NCBI GenBank assembly: GCA_051984675.1
Contig: JBPYFK010000184.1
Location: forward strand, 1-64,000
DNA from: JBPYFK01 sp051984675
GTDB taxonomy: Bacteria > Actinomycetota > Actinomycetes > Mycobacteriales > Pseudonocardiaceae
Length of the DNA: 64,000 bases
Direction of reading: 5' to 3'
A model generated the notes under the pieces. That model ran no database searches. It was given only the letters and a program-made list of their open reading frames with translations, and was not told the DNA's origin. Below are positions 37,117 through 44,445 of the stretch, piece by piece; position 1 is the stretch's first letter, and the number at the start of each line of letters is the position of its first letter. The position numbers and the translations under genes are program-made.

Positions 37117-37866
37117 ATGTCTGATCCACGCAGCCCTGGTTCTGCCGGCACTGGTTCGACCGGCCCCGGTACTACTGGCCCCGGTACTACTGGCCCCGGT
37201 ACTACCGGCACTGGCTCTCCCAGGGCTGACACCATCGAAGCCGCGATCTTCGACTTCGGAGGCGTGCTCACCAGTCCGGTGCGCACCGCCGTCGCCAGCT
37301 GGGCCAGCGCCGAGGGCGTCGTGGCCGACAGCTTCTTCGCCTGCGTCCGGGCCTGGCTGTCCCGCGACGCCCCCGCGGGCAACCCGGTTCACCGCCTGGA
37401 GACCGGCGAGCTGACCGTCGAGGAGTTCAACCGGGAGCTCGCCTTGCGGCTGGAGACCGTGGACGGGCGTGCCGTCGCCCCCGAAGGGCTGCTGGACCGC
37501 CTCTTCGCCGGCATGGACGTGGACCCGTCGATGGTGGAGCTGGTCCGGCAGCTGCGAGCGGCCGGGGTGCGTACCGCGCTGCTGTCCAACAGCTGGGGCA
37601 ACAACTACCCGCGGGACCTGCTGGCCGAACTCTTCGAACTCAGCGTGATCTCCGGCGAGGTCGGCCTGCGCAAACCCGATCCGCGCATCTACCAGCTCAC
37701 CCTCGACCGCCTCGGCCTTCCCGCCGGCAAGGCGGTGTTCATCGACGACGGCTGGCCGAATGTGGACGCGGCGACGGCGATCGGGTTGCACGCCTTCCGG
37801 CATACCGACGTGCGAGAAACCCGCGCCTGGGTGGCCGAGCTGGTCCCGGTGATCAATGCTGGCTGA
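37117..37866 (+). CDS. HAD-family hydrolase, ACAD10 N-domain-like
   Basis: A 249-residue HAD superfamily protein, first gene of a six-gene run. After a low-complexity TGPGT-repeat N-terminus (residues 15-34) the HAD motif I reads IFDFGGVLTSP with the nucleophile Asp at 46 but Gly at 48, where most phosphatases have the general acid Asp. Motif II is ALLSNSWGNNY, the Lys of motif III is in EVGLRKPDPRIY, and motif IV is FIDDGWPNVDAA. This variant is that of the soluble epoxide hydrolase/ACAD10 N-domain group. With the kinase and acyl-CoA dehydrogenase that follow it reconstitutes the domain order of animal ACAD10. No ribosome site is visible; a TATGGT hexamer 6 bases before the ATG suggests a leaderless transcript. 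Confidence 0.88.
   Translation: MSDPRSPGSAGTGSTGPGTTGPGTTGPGTTGTGSPRADTIEAAIFDFGGVLTSPVRTAVASWASAEGVVADSFFACVRAWLSRDAPAGNPVHRLETGELTVEEFNRELALRLETVDGRAVAPEGLLDRLFAGMDVDPSMVELVRQLRAAGVRTALLSNSWGNNYPRDLLAELFELSVISGEVGLRKPDPRIYQLTLDRLGLPAGKAVFIDDGWPNVDAATAIGLHAFRHTDVRETRAWVAELVPVINAG
37159..37203 (+). repeat. Three 15-bp in-frame repeats in the HAD gene
   Basis: The unit ACYGGCCCCGGTACT encodes TGPGT and occurs three times head to tail, with degenerate copies on both sides. It makes a flexible N-terminal extension and is a likely site of length variation. Confidence 0.85.
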
Positions 37867-37911
37867 TCGGGACCCGCCCGCCAGCCACGAGTACGAGCAA
37901 TGGAGGAGCAG

Positions 37912-38994
37912 ATGAGCGATCGCGGCGAACTGCCCGGGCTGGATCTGGGTGAGCTGCGCGCGTACCTGGACCAGAAGATTCCGGGCTTGGTCAGCGGTCC
38001 GCTGAGCGGCGAGCTGGTGCAGGGCGGCCGGTCCAACTTGACGTACATCGTCGAGGACACGGGAGGGGCCCAGGACGCCGGTGGGTCCAAGTGGGTCGTT
38101 CGTCGCCCACCCCTCGGGCACGTGCTCGCGACCGCGCACGACATGGGACGCGAGTATCGGGTGATGTCGGCGCTCGCCGGCACGGCGGTGCCGGTGCCGC
38201 GCACGAGGGTGCTGTGCGAGGACCCGGAGGTTCTCGGTGCGCCGTTCTACGTCATGGAGTACGTCCCCGGCACTGTCTACCGCACGGCGAAGCAGATCGA
38301 CGGTTTGAGCATCGAGCAGCGCGCCGACCTGACGATGCGTCTGATGGACGTCCTCGCCGACCTGCACGCGATCGATCCCGCCTCGGTCGGCCTGGGCGAC
38401 TTCGGCCGCCCGGAGGGCTTCCTGCAGCGGCAGGTCCGCCGCTGGTCCAAGCAGCTGGCCGCCTCGCGCAGCCGGGAGCTCGACGGCATCGACGAGCTGG
38501 CGGCGCGCCTCGGCGCGTCGGTGCCGGCCGGCGGCCGGACCTCGATCGTGCACGGCGACTACCGGCTGGACAACGTGATCGTCGACGACAGCGGGGCGAT
38601 CAGCGCCGTCCTCGACTGGGAGATGGCCACCCTGGGTGACCCGCTGGCGGATCTCGGCCTGCTGGTCGTGTACTGGGAAGGCTTCGAGGGCATCGACAAC
38701 AACCCGATCAGCAAGGGCATCGGCCCGTCGAACGGCTTTCCCCGCGCCGCCGAACTGCTGGACCGGTACGCGGACCGCAGCGGGACCGAATTGTCCACAT
38801 TGGACTGGTATGTCGCGTTCGGGTTCTTCAAGATCGCGGTGATCCTGGAGGGGATTCACTACCGGTTCCAGCACAACCAGACCGTCGGCGAGGGGTTCGA
38901 GCACGTCGGCGCGCTCGTACCGCCGCTGGTCGCGCAGGGACTCGACGCCGTGGCGTCAGTCCCCGGGGGATCAGTTCCCGGGCGGAACGTGTAA
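37912..38994 (+). CDS. APH-family kinase, ACAD10/11 and LvaA-like (acyl-CoA phosphotransferase)
   Basis: A 360-residue protein with a protein-kinase-like aminoglycoside phosphotransferase fold. The ATG at 37912 has GGAGGAGC upstream. [20 protein letters not shown] is the nucleotide loop, WVVRRPP holds the Lys/Arg of the beta-3 strand, HGDYRLDN (214-221) is the catalytic loop and [15 protein letters not shown] (from 235) is the metal-binding segment. The tail [21 protein letters not shown] is the form seen in ACAD10/11 kinase domains. LvaA of the Pseudomonas levulinate pathway is the bacterial counterpart; it phosphorylates the 4-hydroxyl of 4-hydroxyvaleryl-CoA. It is followed after 17 bases by the cognate dehydrogenase. 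Kinase activity on a 4-hydroxyacyl-CoA is inferred. Confidence 0.87.
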   Translation: MSDRGELPGLDLGELRAYLDQKIPGLVSGPLSGELVQGGRSNLTYIVEDTGGAQDAGGSKWVVRRPPLGHVLATAHDMGREYRVMSALAGTAVPVPRTRVLCEDPEVLGAPFYVMEYVPGTVYRTAKQIDGLSIEQRADLTMRLMDVLADLHAIDPASVGLGDFGRPEGFLQRQVRRWSKQLAASRSRELDGIDELAARLGASVPAGGRTSIVHGDYRLDNVIVDDSGAISAVLDWEMATLGDPLADLGLLVVYWEGFEGIDNNPISKGIGPSNGFPRAAELLDRYADRSGTELSTLDWYVAFGFFKIAVILEGIHYRFQHNQTVGEGFEHVGALVPPLVAQGLDAVASVPGGSVPGRNV

Positions 38995-39011
38995 GAGACA
39001 GGAGAGCTGAG

Positions 39012-40220
39012 ATGGACTTCTCGTACGATGCCCGAACCGAAGAGCTACGCGAGCAACTGACCGACTTCATGGGCTCGCACGTCTACCCCGCCGAGGCAGT
39101 CCTCGCGGAGCAGCTCGCCGCGGCGGAGAGTCCGTGGGCGACACCGCCGATCGTCGAAGATCTCAAAGCGGAGGCGCGCAAGCGGGGACTGTGGAACCTG
39201 TTTCTACCCGGCGAGCACGGTGCCGGGCTGACCAACCTCCAGTACGCGCCGCTGGCCGAGATCACCGGTCGCAGCCCCCGGCTGGCCCCGGAGGCGCTGA
39301 ACTGCTCCGCCCCGGACACCGGGAACATGGAGGTCCTCGCCATGTTCGGCACCGAGGCCCAGCGGGCGAAGTGGCTGAAACCGCTGCTGGAGGGCGAGAT
39401 CCGCTCGGCGTTCTGCATGACCGAGCCGGAGGTCGCGTCCTCGGACGCCACCAACATCGGGACCCGGATCGAGCGCGACGGTGACTCCTACGTCATCAAC
39501 GGGCGCAAGTGGTGGTCGTCGGGCGCGATGAGCCCGAACTGCAAGATCCTGATCGTCATGGGCAAGACCGACCCGAACGCCGAGCGGCACCGCCAGCAGA
39601 GCATGGTGCTGGTGCCCACGGACACGCCCGGTGTGCACATCAAGCGCGGGATGCACGTGTTCGGCTACACCGACGGCGACCATGGTGGCCACGCGGAGGT
39701 CGAGTTCCACGACGTGCGGGTCCCGGCGGAGAACATCGTCGCCGGTGAAGGCGAGGGCTTCGCCATCGCCCAGGCCCGGCTCGGTCCCGGCCGCATCCAC
39801 CACTGTATGCGCGCGATCGGCATGGCGGAGCGCGCCCTGGAGTTGATGTGCCGGCGCGTCACCGAACGCGTGGCCTTCGGGAAGCCCCTCGCCGAGCAGG
39901 GCGTCGTGCAGCAATGGATCGCCGACGCGCGAGTGAGCATCGAGACCAACCGGCTGCTGGTCCTCAAGACCGCCTGGCTGATGGACACGGTCGGCAACAA
40001 GGGCGCGCACACCGAGATCCAGGCGATCAAGGTGGGGGTGCCCCAGATGGTCACGACCATCATCGACCGGGCCATCCAGGCGCACGGTGGCGGTGGGGTC
40101 AGCCAGGACTTCCCGCTGGCCAACCTGTACGCGCACGCGCGCACCCTGCATATCGTGGACGGGCCGGACGAGGTGCACCGGCGCTCGCTCGCCCGCCGCG
40201 AGCTGAAGAAGTACCACTGA
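39012..40220 (+). CDS. Acyl-CoA dehydrogenase, ACAD10/ACAD11 (LvaC) type
   Basis: A 402-residue dehydrogenase-fold protein that is strikingly like the C-terminal domain of animal ACAD11: [70 protein letters not shown] and [16 protein letters not shown] are all present. Where ordinary acyl-CoA dehydrogenases have the catalytic Glu (IYEGT), this protein has Asp 383 in [10 protein letters not shown], as ACAD10/11 do. In the proposed pathway it acts on the 4-phosphoacyl-CoA made by the kinase and removes phosphate to give an enoyl-CoA. The GGAGAGCTGAG ribosome site is good. It ends 54 bases before the SDR. Confidence 0.93.
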   Translation: MDFSYDARTEELREQLTDFMGSHVYPAEAVLAEQLAAAESPWATPPIVEDLKAEARKRGLWNLFLPGEHGAGLTNLQYAPLAEITGRSPRLAPEALNCSAPDTGNMEVLAMFGTEAQRAKWLKPLLEGEIRSAFCMTEPEVASSDATNIGTRIERDGDSYVINGRKWWSSGAMSPNCKILIVMGKTDPNAERHRQQSMVLVPTDTPGVHIKRGMHVFGYTDGDHGGHAEVEFHDVRVPAENIVAGEGEGFAIAQARLGPGRIHHCMRAIGMAERALELMCRRVTERVAFGKPLAEQGVVQQWIADARVSIETNRLLVLKTAWLMDTVGNKGAHTEIQAIKVGVPQMVTTIIDRAIQAHGGGGVSQDFPLANLYAHARTLHIVDGPDEVHRRSLARRELKKYH

Positions 40221-40274
40221 CAAGAGATCGAACACCCCGAAACGCACCGCAAACAAACGCGACAAGGAGTGAAC

Positions 40275-41033
40275 ATGACCGATTCGAACGCGATCGCGAT
40301 CGTCACTGGCGCTGCCCGTGGTATTGGTGCGGCCAGCGCGAAACGCCTGGCTCTGGACGGTTTCCGGGTCGCCGTGGTCGACCTGGACGAGAAGGCGTGT
40401 GCCGACACGGTCAAGGAGATCGAGGCCGCGGACGGCAAGGCCCTCGCCGTGGGGGCTGACGTCAGCGACGCGGAGCAGGTGGACACGGCCGTCCGGCGGG
40501 TCGCCGATGAGCTGGGTACCCCCGTCGTGCTGGTGAACAACGCCGGTGTGCTGCGGGACAACCTGCTGTTCAAGATGTCCGAATCGGACTGGGACACCGT
40601 CATGAACGTGCACCTGCGCGGCTCGTTCCTGATGACCCGGGCGGTGCAGAAGTACATGGTGGACGCGGGCTGGGGCCGGGTCGTCAACCTGTCGAGCACG
40701 TCCGCACTGGGTAACCGTGGTCAGGCCAACTACTCCACGGCCAAGGCCGGCCTGCAGGGCTTCACCAAGACGCTGGCGATCGAACTCGGCAAGTTCGGGA
40801 TCACGGCCAACGCGATCGCACCCGGATTCATCCAGACCGACATGACCAAGGCCACCGCGGAACGCGTCGGAATGTCCTTCGAGGACTTCAGCAAGGCCGC
40901 CGTCTCCGCGATCCCGGTCAACCGGCCCGGATCGCCGGACGACATCGCCAATGCCGTGTCGTTCTTCGTCGACGAGCGTTCCGGCTTCGTGTCCGGTCAG
41001 GTGCTCTACGTCGCCGGCGGACCGAAGGACTGA
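40275..41033 (+). CDS. SDR oxidoreductase, FabG/hydroxyacyl-CoA dehydrogenase-like
   Basis: A 252-residue SDR from the ATG at 40275 (AAGGAG 5 bases upstream). TGAARGIGAAS is the cofactor motif, LVNNAGV follows strand 4, and the catalytic residues are Ser in NLSSTSALG and Tyr/Lys in ANYSTAKAGLQ. The VAPGFI-type NAIAPGFIQTDMTKAT and the FVSGQVLYVAGGP end are FabG-like. In an operon with acyl-CoA dehydrogenases and a hydratase it most likely oxidises or reduces a 3- or 4-hydroxy/oxoacyl-CoA; LvaD, an SDR, has this place in the levulinate pathway. It ends 2 bases before the next start. Confidence 0.9.
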   Translation: MTDSNAIAIVTGAARGIGAASAKRLALDGFRVAVVDLDEKACADTVKEIEAADGKALAVGADVSDAEQVDTAVRRVADELGTPVVLVNNAGVLRDNLLFKMSESDWDTVMNVHLRGSFLMTRAVQKYMVDAGWGRVVNLSSTSALGNRGQANYSTAKAGLQGFTKTLAIELGKFGITANAIAPGFIQTDMTKATAERVGMSFEDFSKAAVSAIPVNRPGSPDDIANAVSFFVDERSGFVSGQVLYVAGGPKD

Positions 41034-41035
41034 GC

Positions 41036-42226
41036 ATGAGCGCCGAGAGCACGACAGAGCAGCTCCGCGAGCGCATCCGGGCGTTTCTCGCCGAGAATCC
41101 CCCGGCCAGCACTGACCCGGCACGGTTTCACGGGGCTCGGTTCGATGCCGGCCTGGCGTGGGTGCATTTCCCGGTGGGCGCTGGCGGCTTGGGCCTGCCA
41201 CGAGCGATGCAGCCGGTCGTGGAGGAGGAGCTGGAAGCCGCCGGAGCACCCGAGCACGACCGAAGGATCAACGGGATCGGCCTGGGCATGGCGGCGCCCA
41301 CCCTCGCCCAGTTCGGCTCCGCCGAGCAACGCCAGCGGTGGCTGCGGCCACTGTGGACAGCCGAGGAGATCTGGTGCCAGCTGTTCAGCGAGCCCGGCGC
41401 CGGCTCCGACCTCGCCGCCCTGGCCACCCGTGCGGTGCGGGACGGCGACGACTGGGTCGTTGACGGGCAGAAGGTCTGGACGTCCCTGGCGCACAAGGCG
41501 CGCTGGGCGCTGCTGGTCGCGCGGACCGACCCGGACGCTCCCAAGCACCGTGGTCTGACGTACTTCGTGTGCGACATGACCGACCCCGGCGTGGAAGTCC
41601 GGCCGTTGCGGCAGATCACCGGTGAGGCCGAGTTCAACGAGGTCTTCCTCTCCGGCGTGCGCATCCCGGACGCACACCGGATCGGGGAAGTCGGGCAGGG
41701 CTGGCAGGTCGCGCTCGGCACCTTGATGAACGAGCGGATCGCCATCGGCGGCGGTGACACCGAGCGCGAGGACGGCCTGATCGGCGTTGTCGCCGACAGC
41801 TGGCGCCAGCGCCCCGAACTGCGCACGCACGCGGCGCACGACCGGCTGCTGCGGCTGTGGGTGGAGGCCGAAGCCAACCGGATCACCGGGCAACGCATGC
41901 GCCAGAAGATGGCCGCGGGAACTCCGGGGCCGGAGGGCTCGGCGGTCAAGCTCGGATTCGCCCGGTTGAACCAGGCGATCTCGGGTTTCGAGGTGGAACT
42001 GCTCGGCTCCGAAGGCTTGGAGTACGACGACTGGTCGTTCGTGCGCCCGGACAGCACGGACTTCACCGGTCGCGGTGCCGGGTACCGCTACCTGCGGGCC
42101 AAGGGAAACTCAATCGAGGGCGGGACCTCGGAGGTGCTGCGCAACATCATCGCGGAGCGGGTCCTCGGCCTGCCCACGGAACCGCGCACCGACAAGGACG
42201 TGCCGTGGAAGGAGATTCCACGTTGA
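41036..42226 (+). CDS. Acyl-CoA dehydrogenase, catalytic subunit of probable heteromeric enzyme
   Basis: A 396-residue acyl-CoA dehydrogenase of the FadE17/26/28-like actinobacterial group. LFSEPGAGSDLAALATRAV and WVVDGQKVWTSLAHKARW are the FAD-binding and substrate loops. The C-terminal RAKGNSIEGGTSEVLRNIIAERVLGLP carries the likely catalytic Glu at 361. The start follows the SDR stop by two bases, and its stop overlaps the TTG start of the next gene. Adjacent, unequal dehydrogenase genes of this kind form alpha2beta2 enzymes in mycobacterial steroid side-chain oxidation, where one subunit supplies the base. The substrate is likely a branched or ring-bearing acyl-CoA. Confidence 0.91.
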   Translation: MSAESTTEQLRERIRAFLAENPPASTDPARFHGARFDAGLAWVHFPVGAGGLGLPRAMQPVVEEELEAAGAPEHDRRINGIGLGMAAPTLAQFGSAEQRQRWLRPLWTAEEIWCQLFSEPGAGSDLAALATRAVRDGDDWVVDGQKVWTSLAHKARWALLVARTDPDAPKHRGLTYFVCDMTDPGVEVRPLRQITGEAEFNEVFLSGVRIPDAHRIGEVGQGWQVALGTLMNERIAIGGGDTEREDGLIGVVADSWRQRPELRTHAAHDRLLRLWVEAEANRITGQRMRQKMAAGTPGPEGSAVKLGFARLNQAISGFEVELLGSEGLEYDDWSFVRPDSTDFTGRGAGYRYLRAKGNSIEGGTSEVLRNIIAERVLGLPTEPRTDKDVPWKEIPR

Positions 42227-43419
42227 GTACACCGGATCTGCTGTACAGCGAGACCGAGGAGGATCTGCGGGCGACCGTGCGCCGGCTGTTCGAGGATCGC
42301 GCCGATGCCACCACCATATTGTCCAGGGTGGACTCCGATGAGCGCTACGACCTCGGGTTGTGGAAGACGATCGCGGGTGAACTCGGGCTGGCGGGTCTGA
42401 TCGTCGGTGAGGAGCTCGGTGGTTCCGACGCGAGTGCACGCGAACTCGCGGTGGTGGCCGAGGAACTCGGACGCAGTGTCGCCCCGGTGCCGTTCCTGGG
42501 TAGCGCTGTCCTCGCCACGACCACCCTCCTCGGGTGCACCCAGACCCCGCAGGGTCGCGACACGCTGCGCGGGCTGGTGGAGGGCTCGCTGGTGGGCACA
42601 CTCGCGGTCAACCTGACAACAACGCCCGGCGCCGAGTTCCCCACCGTCATCCAGGCCAGCAACGGTCGGCTCACCGGAACCGTCCGCGCCGTGGTGGACC
42701 TGGAGGTCGCCGACGTCGTCGTTGTCCCTGCCCGGGACGGAGACGGCCCCGCGCTGTACCTGCTCACCCTTCCCCAGGAGGGGGCCATCAGCACGCCGAC
42801 CACTCCGCTGGACCTCACGCGGGGAATCGGCTGCTTGGAGCTGAACTCCGCGCAGGCGCAACGAATCGCGACGGGTGACGTCGCCGTGTCCGCGCTCCGA
42901 CGGGCGCTGACGACTGGGGCGGCGATCCTGGCCTCCGAGCAGGTCGGGCTCGCCCAGTACTGCCTTGAGTCCACAGTGGATTACCTGAAGACGCGGTACC
43001 AGTTCGGCAGACCGGTCGGCTCCTTCCAGGCACTCAAGCACCGGCTCGCCGACCTGTGGGCGGGGGCGAGCAACGCCAACGCGGTCGCTCGGCATGCCGC
43101 CGGCACGCTCGCCGGCAGCCAACAGGACCTCGCTGAAGGCCAACTGGACGAGGAGCAAGTCGAGGCCGAGCTGGCAGCCGCCCTGGCACAGGCATACTGC
43201 TCGGATCTCGCGGTCCTGGCCGCCGAGGAGACCGTGCAGCTGCACGGCGGTATCGGCATGACCTGGGAGCACCCGGCACACCTGTACCTGGGCCGGGCCA
43301 AGAGTTCCCAGCTCGCGTTCGGCACCCCCGCCCGGCACCGGACGAGGATCGCCGAACTCGTCGGCCTGCCCGCCCCCGAAGCCTCCCCGCCCTCCACCCG
43401 ACCCGGCAGCAAGGAGTGA
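42223..43419 (+). CDS. Acyl-CoA dehydrogenase-like subunit lacking the catalytic Glu motif
   Basis: A 398-residue partner protein. The start is a TTG at 42223 (TTGA overlaps the previous stop) with GGAAGGAG 8 bases upstream. It has the dehydrogenase fold: LGLAGLIVGEELGGSDASAREL in the N-domain and EETVQLHGGIGMTWEHPAHLYLGRAKSS in the C-domain. It lacks the IxEGT-type catalytic segment and instead reads AFGTPARHR. This is the pattern of the non-catalytic subunit in heterotetrameric acyl-CoA dehydrogenases. Translational coupling to the upstream gene supports one complex. The C-terminus is a short Pro/Ser-rich tail. Confidence 0.88.
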   Translation: MSTPDLLYSETEEDLRATVRRLFEDRADATTILSRVDSDERYDLGLWKTIAGELGLAGLIVGEELGGSDASARELAVVAEELGRSVAPVPFLGSAVLATTTLLGCTQTPQGRDTLRGLVEGSLVGTLAVNLTTTPGAEFPTVIQASNGRLTGTVRAVVDLEVADVVVVPARDGDGPALYLLTLPQEGAISTPTTPLDLTRGIGCLELNSAQAQRIATGDVAVSALRRALTTGAAILASEQVGLAQYCLESTVDYLKTRYQFGRPVGSFQALKHRLADLWAGASNANAVARHAAGTLAGSQQDLAEGQLDEEQVEAELAAALAQAYCSDLAVLAAEETVQLHGGIGMTWEHPAHLYLGRAKSSQLAFGTPARHRTRIAELVGLPAPEASPPSTRPGSKE

Positions 43420-43421
43420 TG

Positions 43422-43874
43422 ATGCGAGTTTTCTCCGATGTGGACGACATCTACGCGGCTAAGGGTGAGTCGCTCGGGACCAGCGAGTGGCACACGATCA
43501 CCCAGGAGCAGGTGAACCAGTTCGCCGAAGCCACGCTGGATCACCAGTGGATTCACGTGGACCCGGATCGGGCCGCACAGGGCCCCTTCGGCACCACCAT
43601 CGCCCACGGTTTCCTGACGTTGAGCCTGCTCTCCGCGCTGAACACGCAGACCTACCGGTTCGAGGGCGTCAAGATGGGCATCAACTACGGGCTCAACAAG
43701 GTCCGCTTCCCGAACCCGGTTCGGGTCGGCTCGCGGGTGCGCTCGCACACCGAGCTCACCGACGTCACCGAGGTGGCGGGCGGACTGCAGCTGACCATCA
43801 AGTCGACCGTGGAGATCGAAGGGGAGGACAAGCCAGCCTGTGTCGCGGAAGGACTTTCGCGGCTCGTGCTGTGA
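43422..43874 (+). CDS. MaoC-like (R)-enoyl-CoA hydratase
   Basis: A hot-dog-fold protein of 150 residues; three in-frame starts lie within nine bases and I take the ATG at 43422, 5 bases after AAGGAG. The hydratase motif is QFAEATLDHQWIHVDPDRA (Asp and His of the active site), followed by GTTIAHGFLTLSLLSAL and the core strand KMGINYGLNKVRFPNPV. The family hydrates trans-2-enoyl-CoA to the 3-hydroxyacyl-CoA. As the last gene of the run it would act on the product of the dehydrogenases before it. A hairpin at 44039-44059 may mark the end of the operon. Confidence 0.9.
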   Translation: MRVFSDVDDIYAAKGESLGTSEWHTITQEQVNQFAEATLDHQWIHVDPDRAAQGPFGTTIAHGFLTLSLLSALNTQTYRFEGVKMGINYGLNKVRFPNPVRVGSRVRSHTELTDVTEVAGGLQLTIKSTVEIEGEDKPACVAEGLSRLVL

Positions 43875-44038
43875 GTCGCCGTCTCTCCACCCGGTGAATC
43901 CGCCCGCCGGTTCTGTCCGAAATACACGCCACGTTTCGTGATCACCGCTGAACCGGAGGTCCAACGAAGCGTTGAAACAGCCCGGAAAACGCCGATGCGG
44001 GCTGGCGTCGAGCGCATCGCGGCCACTAAAACCTGCGT

Positions 44039-44059
44039 GGCCCACGGACCACGTGGGCC
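44039..44059 (+). terminator. Hairpin GGCCCACG-GACCA-CGTGGGCC
   Basis: Eight perfect base pairs with a 5-base loop, 165 bases after the MaoC stop and 35 bases before the small acidic ORF. It may terminate the operon, act as an operator, or both. Confidence 0.45.
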
Positions 44060-44093
44060 GCAGACACCCCAACGTCAGGATTTGGAGGCCGCG

Positions 44094-44216
44094 ATGAGCG
44101 ACATCCCCGAGAACGAGCCGAAGGCCGAGGCCGTCGAGGACCTGGACATCCTCCAGGCAGCAACCGCCGACGATCGGGCCACCGAGGCCAGCGAGGAGCC
44201 GGCGGAGGAGGTCTGA
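44094..44216 (+). CDS. Small acidic protein, 40 residues
   Basis: A short ORF with a good ribosome site (GGAGG, 5 bases from the ATG) and a strong hairpin 26 bases after the stop. The product starts MSDIPENEPKAEAVEDLDIL and carries 14 Asp/Glu against only two basic residues, without Cys, and ends EEPAEEV. I do not recognise a family. Acidic leader-like small proteins can be precursor peptides or disordered modulators, but no RiPP enzyme lies in the window. The bracket of hairpins before and after suggests an independently expressed unit. Its coding status rests on these signals alone. Confidence 0.5.
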   Translation: MSDIPENEPKAEAVEDLDILQAATADDRATEASEEPAEEV

Positions 44217-44241
44217 CCTCGGTCCGTGTGATCCCTACGTC

Positions 44242-44275
44242 GGGCCGCTGGACGTCACACCACGTCCAGCGGCCC
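44242..44275. terminator. Strong bidirectional hairpin between two small ORFs
   Basis: GGGCCGCTGGACGT and its exact complement are separated by CACACC: a 14-bp stem with a 6-base loop. It follows the acidic ORF, and on the other strand it overlaps the last codons of the ORF at 44255-44374. Confidence 0.8.
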
Positions 44276-44374
44276 GGCTGCGTCTGGGCAGCTGAGCGTC
44301 GATCCAGTCGCCCGTTCGCAAACCGAGGCCCGAATTAGCGTCTTGCTCCCGGCGGATGGTTCCGTCGCAGTCAT
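44255..44374 (-). CDS. Small Ser/Thr-rich protein with two Cys, 39 residues
   Basis: A short ORF whose ATG at 44374 is preceded by AGGAGG with a 5-base spacer, about the best ribosome site in the window. TTTCAG and TACGAT, 17 bases apart on the minus strand (about 44408-44436), could be its promoter in an unusually AT-rich leader. The product opens MTATEPSAGSKTLIRASVCE, has a second Cys ten residues later amid Ser/Thr residues, and ends PLDVV. Its last four codons lie inside the hairpin shared with the acidic ORF. The Cys/Ser/Thr content recalls lanthipeptide-type precursors, but no modifying enzyme is nearby. Function unknown. Confidence 0.45.
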   Translation of the reverse strand: MTATEPSAGSKTLIRASVCERATGSTLSCPDAAGPLDVV

Positions 44375-44445
44375 CCTCACCTCCTGTTGCGGATTTCATC
44401 GTAAATAGAACTTTTGACAACTGAAAGCGTCGTTTTTGGCGACCT

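Noticed and set aside
36634..38904. A 756-codon minus-strand frame across the HAD and kinase genes.
   Set aside because: It is antisense to well-supported genes and has no recognisable domain, only the third-position GC bias that keeps frames open.
44094..44374. A RiPP biosynthetic cluster around the small ORFs.
   Set aside because: No LanM/LanB/LanC, YcaO, radical SAM or leader peptidase gene is present in the window.
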